Shown: positions 23,235 through 33,001 of the stretch, in pieces
How positions within the stretch are numbered: the stretch's first letter is position 1
How the letters are laid out: every line of letters begins with the position of its first letter
From: an uncultured Cytophagales bacterium
Lineage (GTDB): Bacteria > Bacteroidota > Bacteroidia > Cytophagales > Thermonemataceae
Length of the DNA stretch: 56,316 nt
NCBI GenBank assembly: GCA_938002655.1
Contig: CALLAC010000032.1
Span: 1-56,316, forward strand
Direction of reading: 5' to 3'
Notes under the pieces: model-generated
Told to the model about the DNA's origin: nothing
Seen by the model: only the letters and a program-made list of their open reading frames with translations
Database searches by the model: none
Program-made: the position numbers and the translations under genes

Positions 23235-25763
23235 ATGAAAATTTTCCGAGCCTTTATATTCATACTTTGGAGCATTTCTCTCACTATTGCCCTACAATTC
23301 AGGTTAGTAGAGCTACCTTTTTTGAAGCAATACATTCCCGAACCGCTTGCGTCTGCTCCACCTTTGGGAAGATTTTTAGACCCTTTCAACGGTTTTTGGC
23401 AAAATGCCGAAGCCCAAAAGCGTCCTTCGGATATAAAAATACAAGCTTCAAAGCTAAAAGAAAAAGTAGAAATTTGGTTAGATAGCCGCCTAGTGCCACA
23501 TATTTTTGCTCAAAACGATTACGACCTCTACTTTGCCCAAGGCTACATGATTGCCTCCGAACGCCTGTGGCAAATGGATTTCCTGACACGCTTTGCCGCA
23601 GGCAGGCTCTCGGAAGTTTTAGGTGAAAAAGCCCTTGAAATTGACCGCTCCCAACGCCGAATGGGTATTCTCTACTCTGCCGAACGAACCCTCGCTAATC
23701 TAAAAGATAGTACCTCTCAAATGATTTTACAGGCTTATGCCGATGGAGTAAATGCCTATATTGCTTCGCTGAAACCGCATCAATTCCCTTTGGAATATAA
23801 AATTTTAGACTATTCCCCTGAGGCTTGGTCGCCGCTAAAATCGGTACTGATGCTCAAATATATGGCTTACGACCTTTCCATTGCCTATACAGACGATTTT
23901 GCCAATAGCCTTGCTGCCGCTATGTATTCAGAAAAAACTATTGATAGTCTTTTCCCTAATGTACCATTTCGCTTAGAGCCAGTTATTCCTCAAAAAACCC
24001 CTTTGAACTTTAAACCTCTGAAAAAACCGCAAAGACCCCCCAAATACGATTCTATCAGCAGGGCTTTACATCAAAACTTGAAAGAACTGCAAAGCATATT
24101 GCAAGCCCAAGCTCTGAACGAAAAAGCCAAAGGTAGCAATAACTGGGCTATTAGTGCTAAAAAAAGCGAAACAGGCTTTCCTATTCTTGCAGGAGACCCC
24201 CACCTGAGCCTCAAACTGCCATCTATTTGGTATGAAATGCAACTCATTAGCCCTACTTGCAATGTATATGGAGTAACACTGCCTGGTACCCCTACTATTG
24301 TCATAGGCTTTAATGAAAAAATTGCTTGGTCGCTTACCAATGCTTATACCGATGCTTCCGACTTTTTCCAAATTCGTTTCAAAGATGATAAATTGGACGA
24401 GTACTGGCACAATGGTAGCTGGAAAAAGACAACTATTCGCAAAGAAATTATCAAGGTACGTGGAAGAGAAAAAGATGTAGTAGAGTATATTCGTTCCACT
24501 CATCACGGAGCTATTGTGCTGGAAAGCCCTGCCAAACTTATTCCTAAACAGCCCAATCAACTCTATTCATTAGAACTGCCGTATCGACATGCTTTGCGTT
24601 GGACAGCCCACGATACCACTACCAACGAAATTATTGCCTTTCATAAACTCAACCGAGCCACTAATTACAAAGAATTTCAAGAAAGTTTCCTAACCTTTGG
24701 CTATCCTACACAAGTAGTAGCATATGCCGATACTGATAAAAACATCGCTTTGCAAATCATTGGCAAAATTCCCCTACGATGGGATGGACAAGGAAAATAT
24801 ATTTTAGATGGCTCGCTTTCGACTTACGAGTATCAAGAATTTATTCCTTATAGCCAAAACCCTAAAGTTCTCAACCCCGAGCAACAATACGTAGCCTCGG
24901 CTAATCAAATCATTGCCGATACACTTACCTATCCATATTACTTAGGCTATGAATACGTCTCGCCCGAAAGAGCTATTCGTATCAACGAATGCCTGCGTTC
25001 ATGGACAAAAGTAAAATATCAACAAATGCAAGAACTACAAAACGACGTATTGGGGGTACATGCTCGTGAGCTATTGCCACCAATGCTTGGCTTGTTGGAT
25101 ACTACCAAACTTTCAAAGGAAGCCCAAGCCATTGTTCAAATTCTCAAACAGTGGGACTATCTCTACAAGCCAGAAGCAACAGCACCTACTTGTTTTGAAG
25201 TATGGCTCGAAGAACTTAAAAAAGCTATTTGGGCCGATGAACTTGGCTCTATTGCTCACTACCCCCCTACCGACCAGCTTATTCGCATCGTTGTCAAAGA
25301 TACTACATCGCATTGGATAGATAACAAAAACACGCAAAACATCAAAGAAACCTTAAAAGAGCTTGTACAAGAAAGTTTTCAGAAGGCAGTAGAAATTTTG
25401 CAAAACAAACACCAAGGCAATGTTGAAAACTGGCTGTGGGGCAAATACAAAGGCTTTGAGCTGAAACATTTACTCATTCCGAATTTGGGAATAAAAAATT
25501 TGATAACCGCAGGCTCAAAGCGAACCGTCAATGCAATCAGTAGCGACCACGGACCCTCGTGGCGTATGATTGTCATGCTTAGTGATAATACCCCCAAAGC
25601 ATACGGTATCTATCCAGGTGGGCAATCGGGCAACCCAGGCAGTTTTTATTACGATAACATGGTAGAAAATTGGCGTTTGGGCGAATTGGAAGAGCTGATT
25701 TTTCTAAAAAATACCCAAAGCCGCAATCCGAAAATTCTTAGCAAAATTGTAATGGAAAAATAA
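23235..25763 (+). CDS. Penicillin acylase family protein (Ntn hydrolase)
   Basis: An 842-residue exported precursor with an N-terminal hydrophobic signal/anchor (about 4-22). Family members self-cleave into alpha and beta chains; the new N-terminal Ser of the beta chain is the nucleophile. Here cleavage is predicted at Gly300/Ser301 in [10 protein letters not shown]. The alpha chain has [20 protein letters not shown], and the beta chain has [40 protein letters not shown] and [10 protein letters not shown]. The natural substrates of environmental homologues are often N-acyl-homoserine lactones or other acyl amides, so penicillin itself is unlikely. pyrH begins 17 bases later. Confidence 0.92.
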   Translation: MKIFRAFIFILWSISLTIALQFRLVELPFLKQYIPEPLASAPPLGRFLDPFNGFWQNAEAQKRPSDIKIQASKLKEKVEIWLDSRLVPHIFAQNDYDLYFAQGYMIASERLWQMDFLTRFAAGRLSEVLGEKALEIDRSQRRMGILYSAERTLANLKDSTSQMILQAYADGVNAYIASLKPHQFPLEYKILDYSPEAWSPLKSVLMLKYMAYDLSIAYTDDFANSLAAAMYSEKTIDSLFPNVPFRLEPVIPQKTPLNFKPLKKPQRPPKYDSISRALHQNLKELQSILQAQALNEKAKGSNNWAISAKKSETGFPILAGDPHLSLKLPSIWYEMQLISPTCNVYGVTLPGTPTIVIGFNEKIAWSLTNAYTDASDFFQIRFKDDKLDEYWHNGSWKKTTIRKEIIKVRGREKDVVEYIRSTHHGAIVLESPAKLIPKQPNQLYSLELPYRHALRWTAHDTTTNEIIAFHKLNRATNYKEFQESFLTFGYPTQVVAYADTDKNIALQIIGKIPLRWDGQGKYILDGSLSTYEYQEFIPYSQNPKVLNPEQQYVASANQIIADTLTYPYYLGYEYVSPERAIRINECLRSWTKVKYQQMQELQNDVLGVHARELLPPMLGLLDTTKLSKEAQAIVQILKQWDYLYKPEATAPTCFEVWLEELKKAIWADELGSIAHYPPTDQLIRIVVKDTTSHWIDNKNTQNIKETLKELVQESFQKAVEILQNKHQGNVENWLWGKYKGFELKHLLIPNLGIKNLITAGSKRTVNAISSDHGPSWRMIVMLSDNTPKAYGIYPGGQSGNPGSFYYDNMVENWRLGELEELIFLKNTQSRNPKILSKIVMEK

Positions 25764-25780
25764 AACACAACTTTAACCCA

Positions 25781-26500
25781 ATGAAATACAAACGAATACT
25801 CTTAAAACTCAGCGGGGAAGCTCTTGCAGGCGATAGACAAGAGTATGTTATCAATCCCCAAATTTTGGAGCGGTATGCCAAAGAAATCAAAAAAGTAGTA
25901 CAAAAAGGCGTACAAATAGCCATTGTAGTTGGAGGTGGAAATATTTACAGAGGTTCGGAGGCAAATATCTCTGGAATTGATAAAGTGCAAGGCGATTATA
26001 TGGGCATGCTTGCTACGGTTATCAATGGAATGGCTCTGCAAAGTGCTATTGAAAAACAAGGCGTTTATACCCGATTGATGTCTGCTATTCGTATTGAGCA
26101 AGTCTGTGAGCCATTTATCCGTCGAAGAGCTATTCGCCATTTAGAAAAAGGACGTGTCGTGATTTTTGCCGCTGGCACAGGAAACCCCTATTTTACAACT
26201 GATTCTGCGGCTTCTTTGCGTGCCATTGAAATTGAAGCCCAAGTTGTTCTCAAAGGTACAAAAGTAGATGGTATCTACACCGCAGACCCTATGAAAGATG
26301 CTACGGCTACTCGTTATGCCAATCTTACTTTCGATGAAGTCTATCAAAAAGGCTTGAATGTAATGGATATGACAGCTTTCACGCTCTGCAAAGAAAACAA
26401 TTTGCCTATTATTGTGTTTGATATGAACCAAGAAGGTAATCTGTTGCGTATTGTAGAAGGTGAAGAAGTAGGAACACTTGTGGCAATAGAAGCCCATTAG
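25781..26500 (+). CDS. pyrH: Uridylate kinase
   Basis: PyrH phosphorylates UMP to UDP in pyrimidine nucleotide synthesis. The 239-residue amino-acid-kinase-fold protein has the phosphate-binding start [14 protein letters not shown] (4-17), [10 protein letters not shown] (49-58), [40 protein letters not shown] and [15 protein letters not shown]. The length is normal. Its usual partners tsf and frr are not adjacent here. It follows the penicillin acylase gene closely and may share its transcript. Confidence 0.97.
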   Translation: MKYKRILLKLSGEALAGDRQEYVINPQILERYAKEIKKVVQKGVQIAIVVGGGNIYRGSEANISGIDKVQGDYMGMLATVINGMALQSAIEKQGVYTRLMSAIRIEQVCEPFIRRRAIRHLEKGRVVIFAAGTGNPYFTTDSAASLRAIEIEAQVVLKGTKVDGIYTADPMKDATATRYANLTFDEVYQKGLNVMDMTAFTLCKENNLPIIVFDMNQEGNLLRIVEGEEVGTLVAIEAH

Positions 26501-26551
26501 CTATAAAATAGAGAAAAAATAACTTTTCAACCCATCAAAACCAGTAAGTAT

Positions 26552-27007
26552 ATGTACAATTTCACTCTTTTTTTACACTCTTGGTTGCGTTGGTTAGTTC
26601 TAATTTTAGCGTTAGTTGCTATTTTCAAGGCTCTTACAGGTTGGCTTGGCAAGCAACCATTTAGTAAGCAAGATAATATCTTAGGGGCTTCTTTTGTGGG
26701 TTCTATGCACTTACAACTGCTTTTAGGCTTGCTTTTGTATTTTTTTCTAAGTCCTATGGGGCTTAACGCATTCCAAACGGTAGGAATGAAAGAAGTAATG
26801 AAAAGCCCTTTGTATCGCTATTGGGCTGTAGAGCATTTTACGACAATGCTTTTAGCCGTTATTCTGGCACAAGCAGGCAGAATACAAAGTAAAAAAGCTT
26901 CTACCAATGTACTAAAACACAAAAAAGCCTTTATTTTCTATACTATTGCTCTTGTATTAGTTTTGAGCCGAGTACCTTGGGATAGGTTGGGCAGAGCATT
27001 GCAGTAA
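26552..27007 (+). CDS. Four-helix membrane protein with spaced histidines
   Basis: A 151-residue integral membrane protein with four predicted TM helices (about 10-28, 47-65, 93-108 and 126-141). It begins with FLHSWLRWLVL. Histidines lie at His9, His53, His95 and His123, three of them at or next to helix ends. The motifs HLQLLLGLLLYF and AVEHFTTMLL recur in this small Bacteroidota family, sometimes labelled cytochrome b-like. Heme binding by paired His is possible but not shown. It is located between pyrH and the BamA-like gene. Confidence 0.65.
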   Translation: MYNFTLFLHSWLRWLVLILALVAIFKALTGWLGKQPFSKQDNILGASFVGSMHLQLLLGLLLYFFLSPMGLNAFQTVGMKEVMKSPLYRYWAVEHFTTMLLAVILAQAGRIQSKKASTNVLKHKKAFIFYTIALVLVLSRVPWDRLGRALQ

Positions 27008-27017
27008 AATATTTTTG
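26987..27017 (+). promoter_or_regulatory. Candidate promoter of the BamA-like gene
   Basis: TTG (26987-26989) and TATTTTTG (27010-27017) fit the -33/-7 consensus with a 20-base spacer. The expected transcript start near 27024 would lie at or after the TTG at 27022, favouring a later start codon for the next gene. Confidence 0.4.
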
Positions 27018-27021
27018 AATT

Positions 27022-28788
27022 TTGAATAGCAGTTTTATTTGCCAAAAAAATTGCTTGCTCTTCTTCTCTCTTTCAATAATCAAAAGAGAGCTTTTTCTTG
27101 TTTTTTCAACTTTTGTCTTTTTTTTACAAAGCATATTTGCACAGAAAACTTTACAACTACATTTCCAAGCTTTTCAGACTTATCCTTATCAAGAAAAATT
27201 TTCAGATTCGGCTTCCAGAGAAAATTATTTGCAAAATTTTCTGCAAGAAATTAAGAAAAAAGGCTTTTGGTATGCACACATTGTAGAAAAACAATATCAG
27301 AATGAACATTTACTTGTGCAAATACACGTAGGTGAGCGTATTTATTGGAAAAAGCTACTACAAGGAAATGTAGAAAAGGTTTTTTTGGAAAAAATTAGCC
27401 TTACAAATTTTTCAAAAAAGCCTTTTGATTATGAGGAGTTTCGTAAAATTACTGAGAAAATTCTTTCAAATGCTGAAAACAGAGGGTATCCCTTCGCTCA
27501 GGTGCGTTTAGATAGCCTGCAAATAGAAAATAATCAGGTATCAGCAAGTTTATTTATGGAAAAGGGCTTTTTTGTAACTTGGGATACTATCAGCCTAAAA
27601 GGTAATTTGAAAATCAGACGTAAATTTCTAGAAAAGTACCTTCAAATCCGAAAAAATGAACCTTACAGCCAGCAAAAACTGCAAAAAGCAGAAAAGTTAC
27701 TTAAAAATTTAGGATTTGTTATTTTTCATAAACCTACCGATATTATATTTGAAAATCAGCAAGCAAAGCCTGTTTTTTATCTCAATCAGGGGCAGAGCAA
27801 CGCCGTAGACGGAGTGCTCGGCTTTATGCCTAATGAACTGGCTCCACAACAACTCTTACTTACAGGGCAAGCCCAAATTCGCCTGCGAAACCTCTTCAAT
27901 ACCGCTAAAAGTCTTGAATTAGAATTTCAGCAAACCAAACCCCGCCACCAGTTGCTCAATATTTTTTACAAGCACCCTGTTCTTTTGGGCTCTCGCTTGC
28001 AAGGAGAGTTTGATTTTAAACTTTTACGAGAAGACACTAATTTCGTGAATATTTATCGGAATATTCGTTTTGCTTATCTTTTGAATGAGTCATCTTTTTT
28101 GAAGTTTTTCGGTGGTTGGCAAACTTCACAAACAGGCTTTACTCCGAAACCTAATGCCCCGTTGCCTCTTGCTCAAGAAACACGCTACAATTTCTACGGA
28201 ATAGGTTATGAATGGAATAGTACAGATAATCTTTTTTTACCCAAAAATGGCTTACACTTCCTTTTGCAAGTGCAAACAGGCAATAAAATAATTACACCTG
28301 TTCCCTTTTTGCCCGATAGCCTTTACCAAAACCTTGAACTCAACTCTTTGCAAACGGCTTTGGAAGGGCAGCTGCATTACTACAAAATGCTTAATCGCAA
28401 AAATGGTATGTATGCACGCCTGAGTGGTGCAAAGGTAGTTAATCCGAATTTGGTGCAAAATGAGCTATATCGTTTGGGAGGACTGCTCAATTTGAGAGGA
28501 TTTAATCAGAATTTTTTCTTTGCTTCGGCTTATTTGCTTGGCACTCTGGAATATCGTTTCTTTTGGGAAAAAGAGGCTTATTTTTTCTTCTTCTATGACC
28601 AAGCTCTTTTGCAAACGGAAATTTTACGTATTCGTTCACAAGAAGCCCCTTTGGGCATAGGCGGAGGAATTAGCTTTCGCACCAAAGGGGGAATATTTAA
28701 CCTGACGTATGCTTTGGGAAAATCTGAAACTCAAAATTTGAGTGTAACCAAATCTAAAATTCACTTCGGATTTACAAGCAGGTTTTAG
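27022..28788 (+). CDS. BamA/TamA-like outer-membrane protein with POTRA-like region
   Basis: A protein of up to 588 residues. A signal peptide (ending FFLQSIFAQ) precedes a POTRA-like region (about 75-245: KITEKILSNAENRGYPFAQV) and an Omp85-type C-terminal barrel (about 260-588). The barrel includes the late-strand motif YRLGGLLNLRGFNQN, matching the conserved VRGY/F-type lid-loop motif of BamA, TamA and FhaC. It probably inserts or assembles outer-membrane components. No ATG is available before the signal peptide. The candidates are TTG 27022, TTG 27055, or a rare ATA/ATC codon just before KRELFLVF. It is shorter than BamA (about 800), closer to TamA-like Bacteroidota proteins. Its stop overlaps the stop of the convergent lipoprotein gene by 4 bases. 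Confidence 0.78.
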   Translation: MNSSFICQKNCLLFFSLSIIKRELFLVFSTFVFFLQSIFAQKTLQLHFQAFQTYPYQEKFSDSASRENYLQNFLQEIKKKGFWYAHIVEKQYQNEHLLVQIHVGERIYWKKLLQGNVEKVFLEKISLTNFSKKPFDYEEFRKITEKILSNAENRGYPFAQVRLDSLQIENNQVSASLFMEKGFFVTWDTISLKGNLKIRRKFLEKYLQIRKNEPYSQQKLQKAEKLLKNLGFVIFHKPTDIIFENQQAKPVFYLNQGQSNAVDGVLGFMPNELAPQQLLLTGQAQIRLRNLFNTAKSLELEFQQTKPRHQLLNIFYKHPVLLGSRLQGEFDFKLLREDTNFVNIYRNIRFAYLLNESSFLKFFGGWQTSQTGFTPKPNAPLPLAQETRYNFYGIGYEWNSTDNLFLPKNGLHFLLQVQTGNKIITPVPFLPDSLYQNLELNSLQTALEGQLHYYKMLNRKNGMYARLSGAKVVNPNLVQNELYRLGGLLNLRGFNQNFFFASAYLLGTLEYRFFWEKEAYFFFFYDQALLQTEILRIRSQEAPLGIGGGISFRTKGGIFNLTYALGKSETQNLSVTKSKIHFGFTSRF

Positions 28789-29282
28789 AAGCGTTTCAAA
28801 TTCGTAGAGCGAAATTCGCCATCAGTAATTTGAAACTCTATTCCTGAATCATTGACTACTTTGCCATAGAACTTTCCTGCATACACCTTTCGTATAGTAT
28901 CTATTTCGGTAATAGTAAATTTACCATTTTGAAAAGAGTAAACATCAAAGGTATTGCTGTATTTAGGATGATAAATGCCATAGGCTTTGTTAGGAGTGGT
29001 ACCTCCTGTAAATAGAAAGTCGTATTCGCCTACTTGTGTAGCATTTACATTAATATTGATAGTTTTTTCATTCTCATGCATATTACTAGTGATATTGTAG
29101 GTAAGCATACCACCTACAAGATTGCCGTAGCTTGCATTCCATGCAGAAGTTTCTACCAATACACCATTGACTTTGAAACGAACAAAGTTATTCGCATCAG
29201 TACTTGACTCATAATTGCTTTTTTTACCGCAGGCAACAAAAATAGCCAAGAAAACAAAAAGGGAGAGCGTTTTTTGAAACAT
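28785..29282 (-). CDS. Lipoprotein of unknown function
   Basis: A 165-residue protein with a type II signal peptide: hydrophobic MFQKTLSLFVFLAIFVAC with lipobox Cys18 followed by GKKS. The mature part is rich in beta-strand patterns (FVRFKVNGVLVETSAW, TININVNATQVGEYDF, FTITEIDTIRKVYAGKF, GIEFQITDGEF), resembling small Bacteroidota surface lipoproteins of about 150 residues. It is a single gene, convergent with the BamA-like gene. The ligand is unknown. Confidence 0.75.
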   Translation of the reverse strand: MFQKTLSLFVFLAIFVACGKKSNYESSTDANNFVRFKVNGVLVETSAWNASYGNLVGGMLTYNITSNMHENEKTININVNATQVGEYDFLFTGGTTPNKAYGIYHPKYSNTFDVYSFQNGKFTITEIDTIRKVYAGKFYGKVVNDSGIEFQITDGEFRSTNLKRF

Positions 29283-29345
29283 AATTGTGACATTTAAGGG
29301 TTAGAAAAGTCAAAATTGTCTAAAACTACAAATTTTATAGCAAAG

Positions 29346-29377
29346 TAAAAAAAGCCTTTTCATAAAAAAGGCCTTTT
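29346..29377 (-). terminator. Likely terminator of the murF-alr transcript
   Basis: On the minus strand AAAAGGCCTTTT (29377-29366) pairs with AAAAGGCTTTTT (29360-29349) with one mismatch and ends in a T-run. It lies about 265 bases after the murF-alr stop. Confidence 0.6.
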
Positions 29378-29415
29378 CTCGTATGAAAAAGTGTTAAACA
29401 GGTGTTTGAATAACC

Positions 29416-29446
29416 AAGTATCTATTCTCATTTATAGATACTTTTT
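29416..29446 (+). terminator. Terminator-like hairpin on the plus strand with no upstream plus-strand gene
   Basis: AAGTATCTAT (29416-29425) and ATAGATACTT (29434-29443) form a perfect 10-bp stem with an 8-base loop and a TTTTT tail. The nearest plus-strand gene (BamA-like) ends 630 bases earlier, behind an opposing gene, so a short RNA or antisense transcript could end here. Confidence 0.5.
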
Positions 29447-29529
29447 CCTTTGCGAAGGTAACCAAAAAATCAGCAAAAAAGTTACAAAAAATTTAAATTT
29501 ATCATAAAATACTTCACAAACCTGAAATA

Positions 29530-29554
29530 AGCAGTATTTTTACCAAATACTGCT
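29530..29554. other. Perfect hairpin in the murF-alr 3' region
   Basis: AGCAGTATTT (29530-29539) and AAATACTGCT (29545-29554) form a 10-bp stem with a 5-base loop. No T-run follows on either strand, so it is not a simple terminator. Confidence 0.5.
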
Positions 29555-29642
29555 ATTACGGTTCGAAAAACAAACATTTTTCAGATTTCCAAAGTCTAAA
29601 AAAGACTAATTACCATTTATCAGCATTACATATCAAAGGCGA

Positions 29643-32108
29643 TTACTCACTATAAAATACTCTTTTTACTCTTTCGCTAATGTTTGTCAGAATTTCATAG
29701 GGAATAGTACCTATTGCTTTGGCAAGAGTTTGGATAGTATGTGTTTCATCAAAAATAATAACCTCATCATCCACTTGGGCATCAGGCACCTCCGAAAGGT
29801 CTATCATCGTCATATCCATACATATATTGCCAATGATAGGCACCAATTTGCCCCGTACTTTCACCTTACCTACTCCATTACTGAAAGCTCGGCTCAAGCC
29901 ATCAGCATAACCAATAGCAATGATACCAATACGACTTTTCTTGGTTACTTTTGCTCTTCTACCATACCCTACGGTATCATTTTTAGAAATGGTTTTGATT
30001 TGAGAAATCACAGTTTTCAGGCGGCTAATTGCTTGTAAATTTCCTTGAAATTTTCCCCCAGCCTCTACTCCATACAAGCCAATTCCTAAACGTACCATAT
30101 CCATTTGATACTCGGGGAAACGCACTATGCCTGATGAATTGAGAATATGCTTCAAACACTTGTATGATAATTTTTTTTCAAAGATTTGCGTAATTTTCTG
30201 AAAAGTTTGGATTTGTTTGAGCGAAAAGTCGTCATGCAGTTCTTCATCGGCGGCGGCAAGATGACTCATAAATGAAAAAACTTTCAAAAAAGCTGTTTTT
30301 TGTAAAATACTAAGCAAAACATTAGCATCTTGCGGTTCAAAACCCAAACGTCGCATACCTGTATCAAATTCTAAATGAATTTTCAAGCTCAAATGCTCAT
30401 TTTCGCAGAAGCTTTTAAGTTTTTCCAAAATTTCAAAGCTATACACTACTGGCTCTAAATTGTATTCGGCAAGCAAAGAAAAACTCTCTTCCGAGGGGTT
30501 CATCACCATAATAGGCAAATGTATACCATTTTTTCGTAGTTTTACCCCTTCATCAGCATACGCTACTGCTAAATAATCTACCCTATGAAATTGTAAAAGA
30601 TTAGCAATTTCTACACTACCATTCCCATAAGCAAAAGCCTTTACCATCACCATTATTTTAGTTTCAGGCTTTAAGAAACTGCGGTAGAAATTTAGATTAT
30701 TTACAAGTGCATCAAGGCTGATTTCTAAGACGGTACGATGAGCCTTGTATTCTAATTTTTGTACAATTTTTTCAAAAGCATACTTTCTTGCTCCTTTGAT
30801 AAGGATAACACAATTGCGAAATTGCTGGAAAAATCCTTTGCTCAAAAACTCTTCGGTATCTTTGTAGAAAGCTGTCAGAGGAACATCTCGGAAAAGTTCT
30901 TGATGCTGTGAAATTTTATCTCCTATTCCAATAAAAAATCCGATTTTTTTGGAAACAACTAATTTGGCAACCTGCTGATAGAGCTTTTTACCGCTCAAAT
31001 CGCTTTCTAAAATATCAGAAAGAATAACTACTTTGGCAGGCTTTTGGTCTTGATTTGCCAAAAAATCTAGGGCAATTTGCAAGCCTGCAAGGTCGTTATT
31101 GTACGAATCATCAATGAGATAAGTTTGCTGAATACCTTGTTTGAGCTCCAAACGCATCGAAACAGGTTTCAGCAGGGTAAGTCGTTTGCTTATCTCCTGA
31201 ATAGAGATATTGAACTGAAAGTGCATTAAAACGGCACATAAAGCCATATTTTGCAAATAGGCTTCATCTTGAAAAGGCAATAGCTTGCTATTGAGCCTGC
31301 AGATGCGTTTATTTTCTTTTTGTATAAAACTGACAGGTTTTTGGCTTGTAGTAGCTTCGTAGTCCCAAAAAAATACTTGGCTTAGTGAATTTCTCTTGAT
31401 AAACTTATCAATAATTTTGGGAAAAATTTGGGCTGTATTTTCAGGCAAATACACTATGGGCGTGTTTTCAAAGAGCTTGAGCTTTTCTTCCAATTTTTCT
31501 TCTCTGCTTCTGAATCCTTCATCGTGGGCAGAGCCAAGATTTGTAAGCACACCAATAGTAGGTTGGATTACTTTTTGTAAATATTCCATCTCGCCTGCTT
31601 GCGAAATACCTGCCTCAAAAATACCCAAAGTATGTTCGGAACGCATCTGCCACACCGAAAGTGGCACACCTACCTGAGAATTAAAACTTTTAGGACTTCT
31701 GACAATATTGAACTCTTCGGATAAGAGTTGTGTGAGCCATTCTTTTACGATGGTTTTGCCATTACTCCCCGTAATTCCAATAACAGGATATTGAAATTTG
31801 CTTCGATGCCAAGATACAATTTTCTGAAAAGCCCGAACACTATTTTTTACTACTACATAATTGATACCCAACTCTCGAAACGGTAGAGCAAATTTTTCGT
31901 TTTCTATGATAAAGTTTCTCACACCTTTTTCATACGCTTCGGCAAGAAAATTATGCCCATCATGATTTTTCCCTCGAATAGCTACAAAAAGAGTATTTTC
32001 AGGAATAAATAGCTTACGGGTATCTACCGAAATATGTTCGATAAATACCAGAGGGGCTGTCTGCCAAAGGGGTACTTGAAGAATATTTTGAAGTTCAGAA
32101 AAAAGCAT
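29643..32108 (-). CDS. Bifunctional MurF ligase - alanine racemase
   Basis: An 821-residue fusion. The N-terminal half is MurF, which adds D-Ala-D-Ala to UDP-MurNAc-tripeptide. It has the Rossmann-like cap (FVAIRGKNHDGHNFLAEA), the ATP loop GITGSNGKT (111-119) and LTNLGSAHDEGF. The C-terminal half (about 455-821) is a PLP alanine racemase with the Schiff-base Lys490 in VMVKAFAYGNG, FDTGMRRLGF, VRLGIGLYGVEA and VGYGRRAKV. The fusion couples D-Ala supply to its use and is a known Bacteroidota arrangement. The MurF half lacks some strictly conserved-looking residues of enteric MurF, so its activity should not be assumed. The ATG at 32108 is chosen over a TTG 24 bases upstream. Confidence 0.93.
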   Translation of the reverse strand: MLFSELQNILQVPLWQTAPLVFIEHISVDTRKLFIPENTLFVAIRGKNHDGHNFLAEAYEKGVRNFIIENEKFALPFRELGINYVVVKNSVRAFQKIVSWHRSKFQYPVIGITGSNGKTIVKEWLTQLLSEEFNIVRSPKSFNSQVGVPLSVWQMRSEHTLGIFEAGISQAGEMEYLQKVIQPTIGVLTNLGSAHDEGFRSREEKLEEKLKLFENTPIVYLPENTAQIFPKIIDKFIKRNSLSQVFFWDYEATTSQKPVSFIQKENKRICRLNSKLLPFQDEAYLQNMALCAVLMHFQFNISIQEISKRLTLLKPVSMRLELKQGIQQTYLIDDSYNNDLAGLQIALDFLANQDQKPAKVVILSDILESDLSGKKLYQQVAKLVVSKKIGFFIGIGDKISQHQELFRDVPLTAFYKDTEEFLSKGFFQQFRNCVILIKGARKYAFEKIVQKLEYKAHRTVLEISLDALVNNLNFYRSFLKPETKIMVMVKAFAYGNGSVEIANLLQFHRVDYLAVAYADEGVKLRKNGIHLPIMVMNPSEESFSLLAEYNLEPVVYSFEILEKLKSFCENEHLSLKIHLEFDTGMRRLGFEPQDANVLLSILQKTAFLKVFSFMSHLAAADEELHDDFSLKQIQTFQKITQIFEKKLSYKCLKHILNSSGIVRFPEYQMDMVRLGIGLYGVEAGGKFQGNLQAISRLKTVISQIKTISKNDTVGYGRRAKVTKKSRIGIIAIGYADGLSRAFSNGVGKVKVRGKLVPIIGNICMDMTMIDLSEVPDAQVDDEVIIFDETHTIQTLAKAIGTIPYEILTNISERVKRVFYSE

Positions 32109-32225
32109 ATCGACAACTGATAAGTTGAACAAAAATAAAAAATCTTGTTGAATTTAATTTTTTTCTCGGTTATTTTTTGCTAAAATTGCACTATTCTCTA
32201 AATTTTCTTTTCAAAACAAACGTTT

Positions 32226-32999
32226 ATGCCTAAACCTCATGTTATTGCCATAGTAAATCAGAAAGGAGGCACAGGAAAAACTACTACCACAGTAAATCTA
32301 GGAAAAGCGATTGCCCAAATGGATAAAAAAGTGTTGCTGATAGATTTGGACCCACAAGGAAGTTTATCTTATTATTTGGGAGCCAATAGTAATGTATGGA
32401 GCATTGCCGATGTAATTTTAGAAGATATTTCTTTTCATAACGCCCTTATTCAACGAGAAGGTTTGCATATTATTCCTGCCGATGTAACCCTTGCCGATTT
32501 AGAACTTTCGCTTGTTAATTATCAAGGACGCGAGCATATCGTAAAACGAATGATTGAACAAAATGCCCAAGACTACGATTTTGTATTTTTAGATTGCTCT
32601 CCTTCACTTTCTATCCTGACTGTCAATGCTTTGGTAGCGGCTCATAGCGTTATAATACCTTTGCAAATGGAAGTACTAAGCATGCACGGCTTGGAGCTAA
32701 TGCTGGAAACCATTGAGCAAGTGAAAAAAACCGTTAATCCTAATCTGGAAATTATGGGCATTTTGGTACTAATGTACAACTCTCGCCGCAGAATTACGCA
32801 AGAAGTGTACAACCATATCAAAAAAACCTATAATTTTGTGCCTATTTTTCAGACTTTTATCCGAATGGATGTAAAGCTCGTAGAAGCCCCTTCTTTTGGA
32901 AAAAGTGTATTTGAGTACGCTCCTCAATCCAACGGAGCAGAAGATTACTTGGCTCTTGCCCAAGAAATAATAGAAAAAGTACAACCAAAAGCTGAATAA
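32226..32999 (+). CDS. ParA-family partitioning ATPase
   Basis: A 257-residue deviant-Walker ATPase. KGGTGKTT (13-20) has the signature Lys13, Walker A' is LLIDLDPQG, and Walker B is FVFLDCSPSL. The absence of an N-terminal HTH makes it a Soj/type Ib-like protein. ParA proteins form nucleoid-bound gradients that position chromosomes, plasmids, receptor clusters or organelles. No parB or Soj-partner gene is present. Instead a PAS-like protein gene starts 2 bases after the stop, suggesting a cargo-positioning system rather than chromosome segregation. It diverges from murF-alr. Confidence 0.9.
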   Translation: MPKPHVIAIVNQKGGTGKTTTTVNLGKAIAQMDKKVLLIDLDPQGSLSYYLGANSNVWSIADVILEDISFHNALIQREGLHIIPADVTLADLELSLVNYQGREHIVKRMIEQNAQDYDFVFLDCSPSLSILTVNALVAAHSVIIPLQMEVLSMHGLELMLETIEQVKKTVNPNLEIMGILVLMYNSRRRITQEVYNHIKKTYNFVPIFQTFIRMDVKLVEAPSFGKSVFEYAPQSNGAEDYLALAQEIIEKVQPKAE

Positions 33000-33001
33000 C
33001 C

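Larger units (their letters stand above)
29283..29642. other. Hairpin-rich intergenic region, no gene seen
   Basis: This 360-base AT-rich spacer has no convincing reading frame. It holds four inverted repeats: 29349-29377 (listed as a terminator), 29416-29443, 29530-29554 and a weaker AGTCT / AGACT pair near 29593-29606. They could be successive terminators, mRNA 3'-end protection for murF-alr, or parts of a small RNA. Confidence 0.6.

Noticed and set aside
24066-24560. A 164-codon minus-strand frame inside the penicillin acylase gene
   Set aside because: Shadow frame; the plus strand carries the nucleophile Ser301 and conserved family motifs over the same bases.
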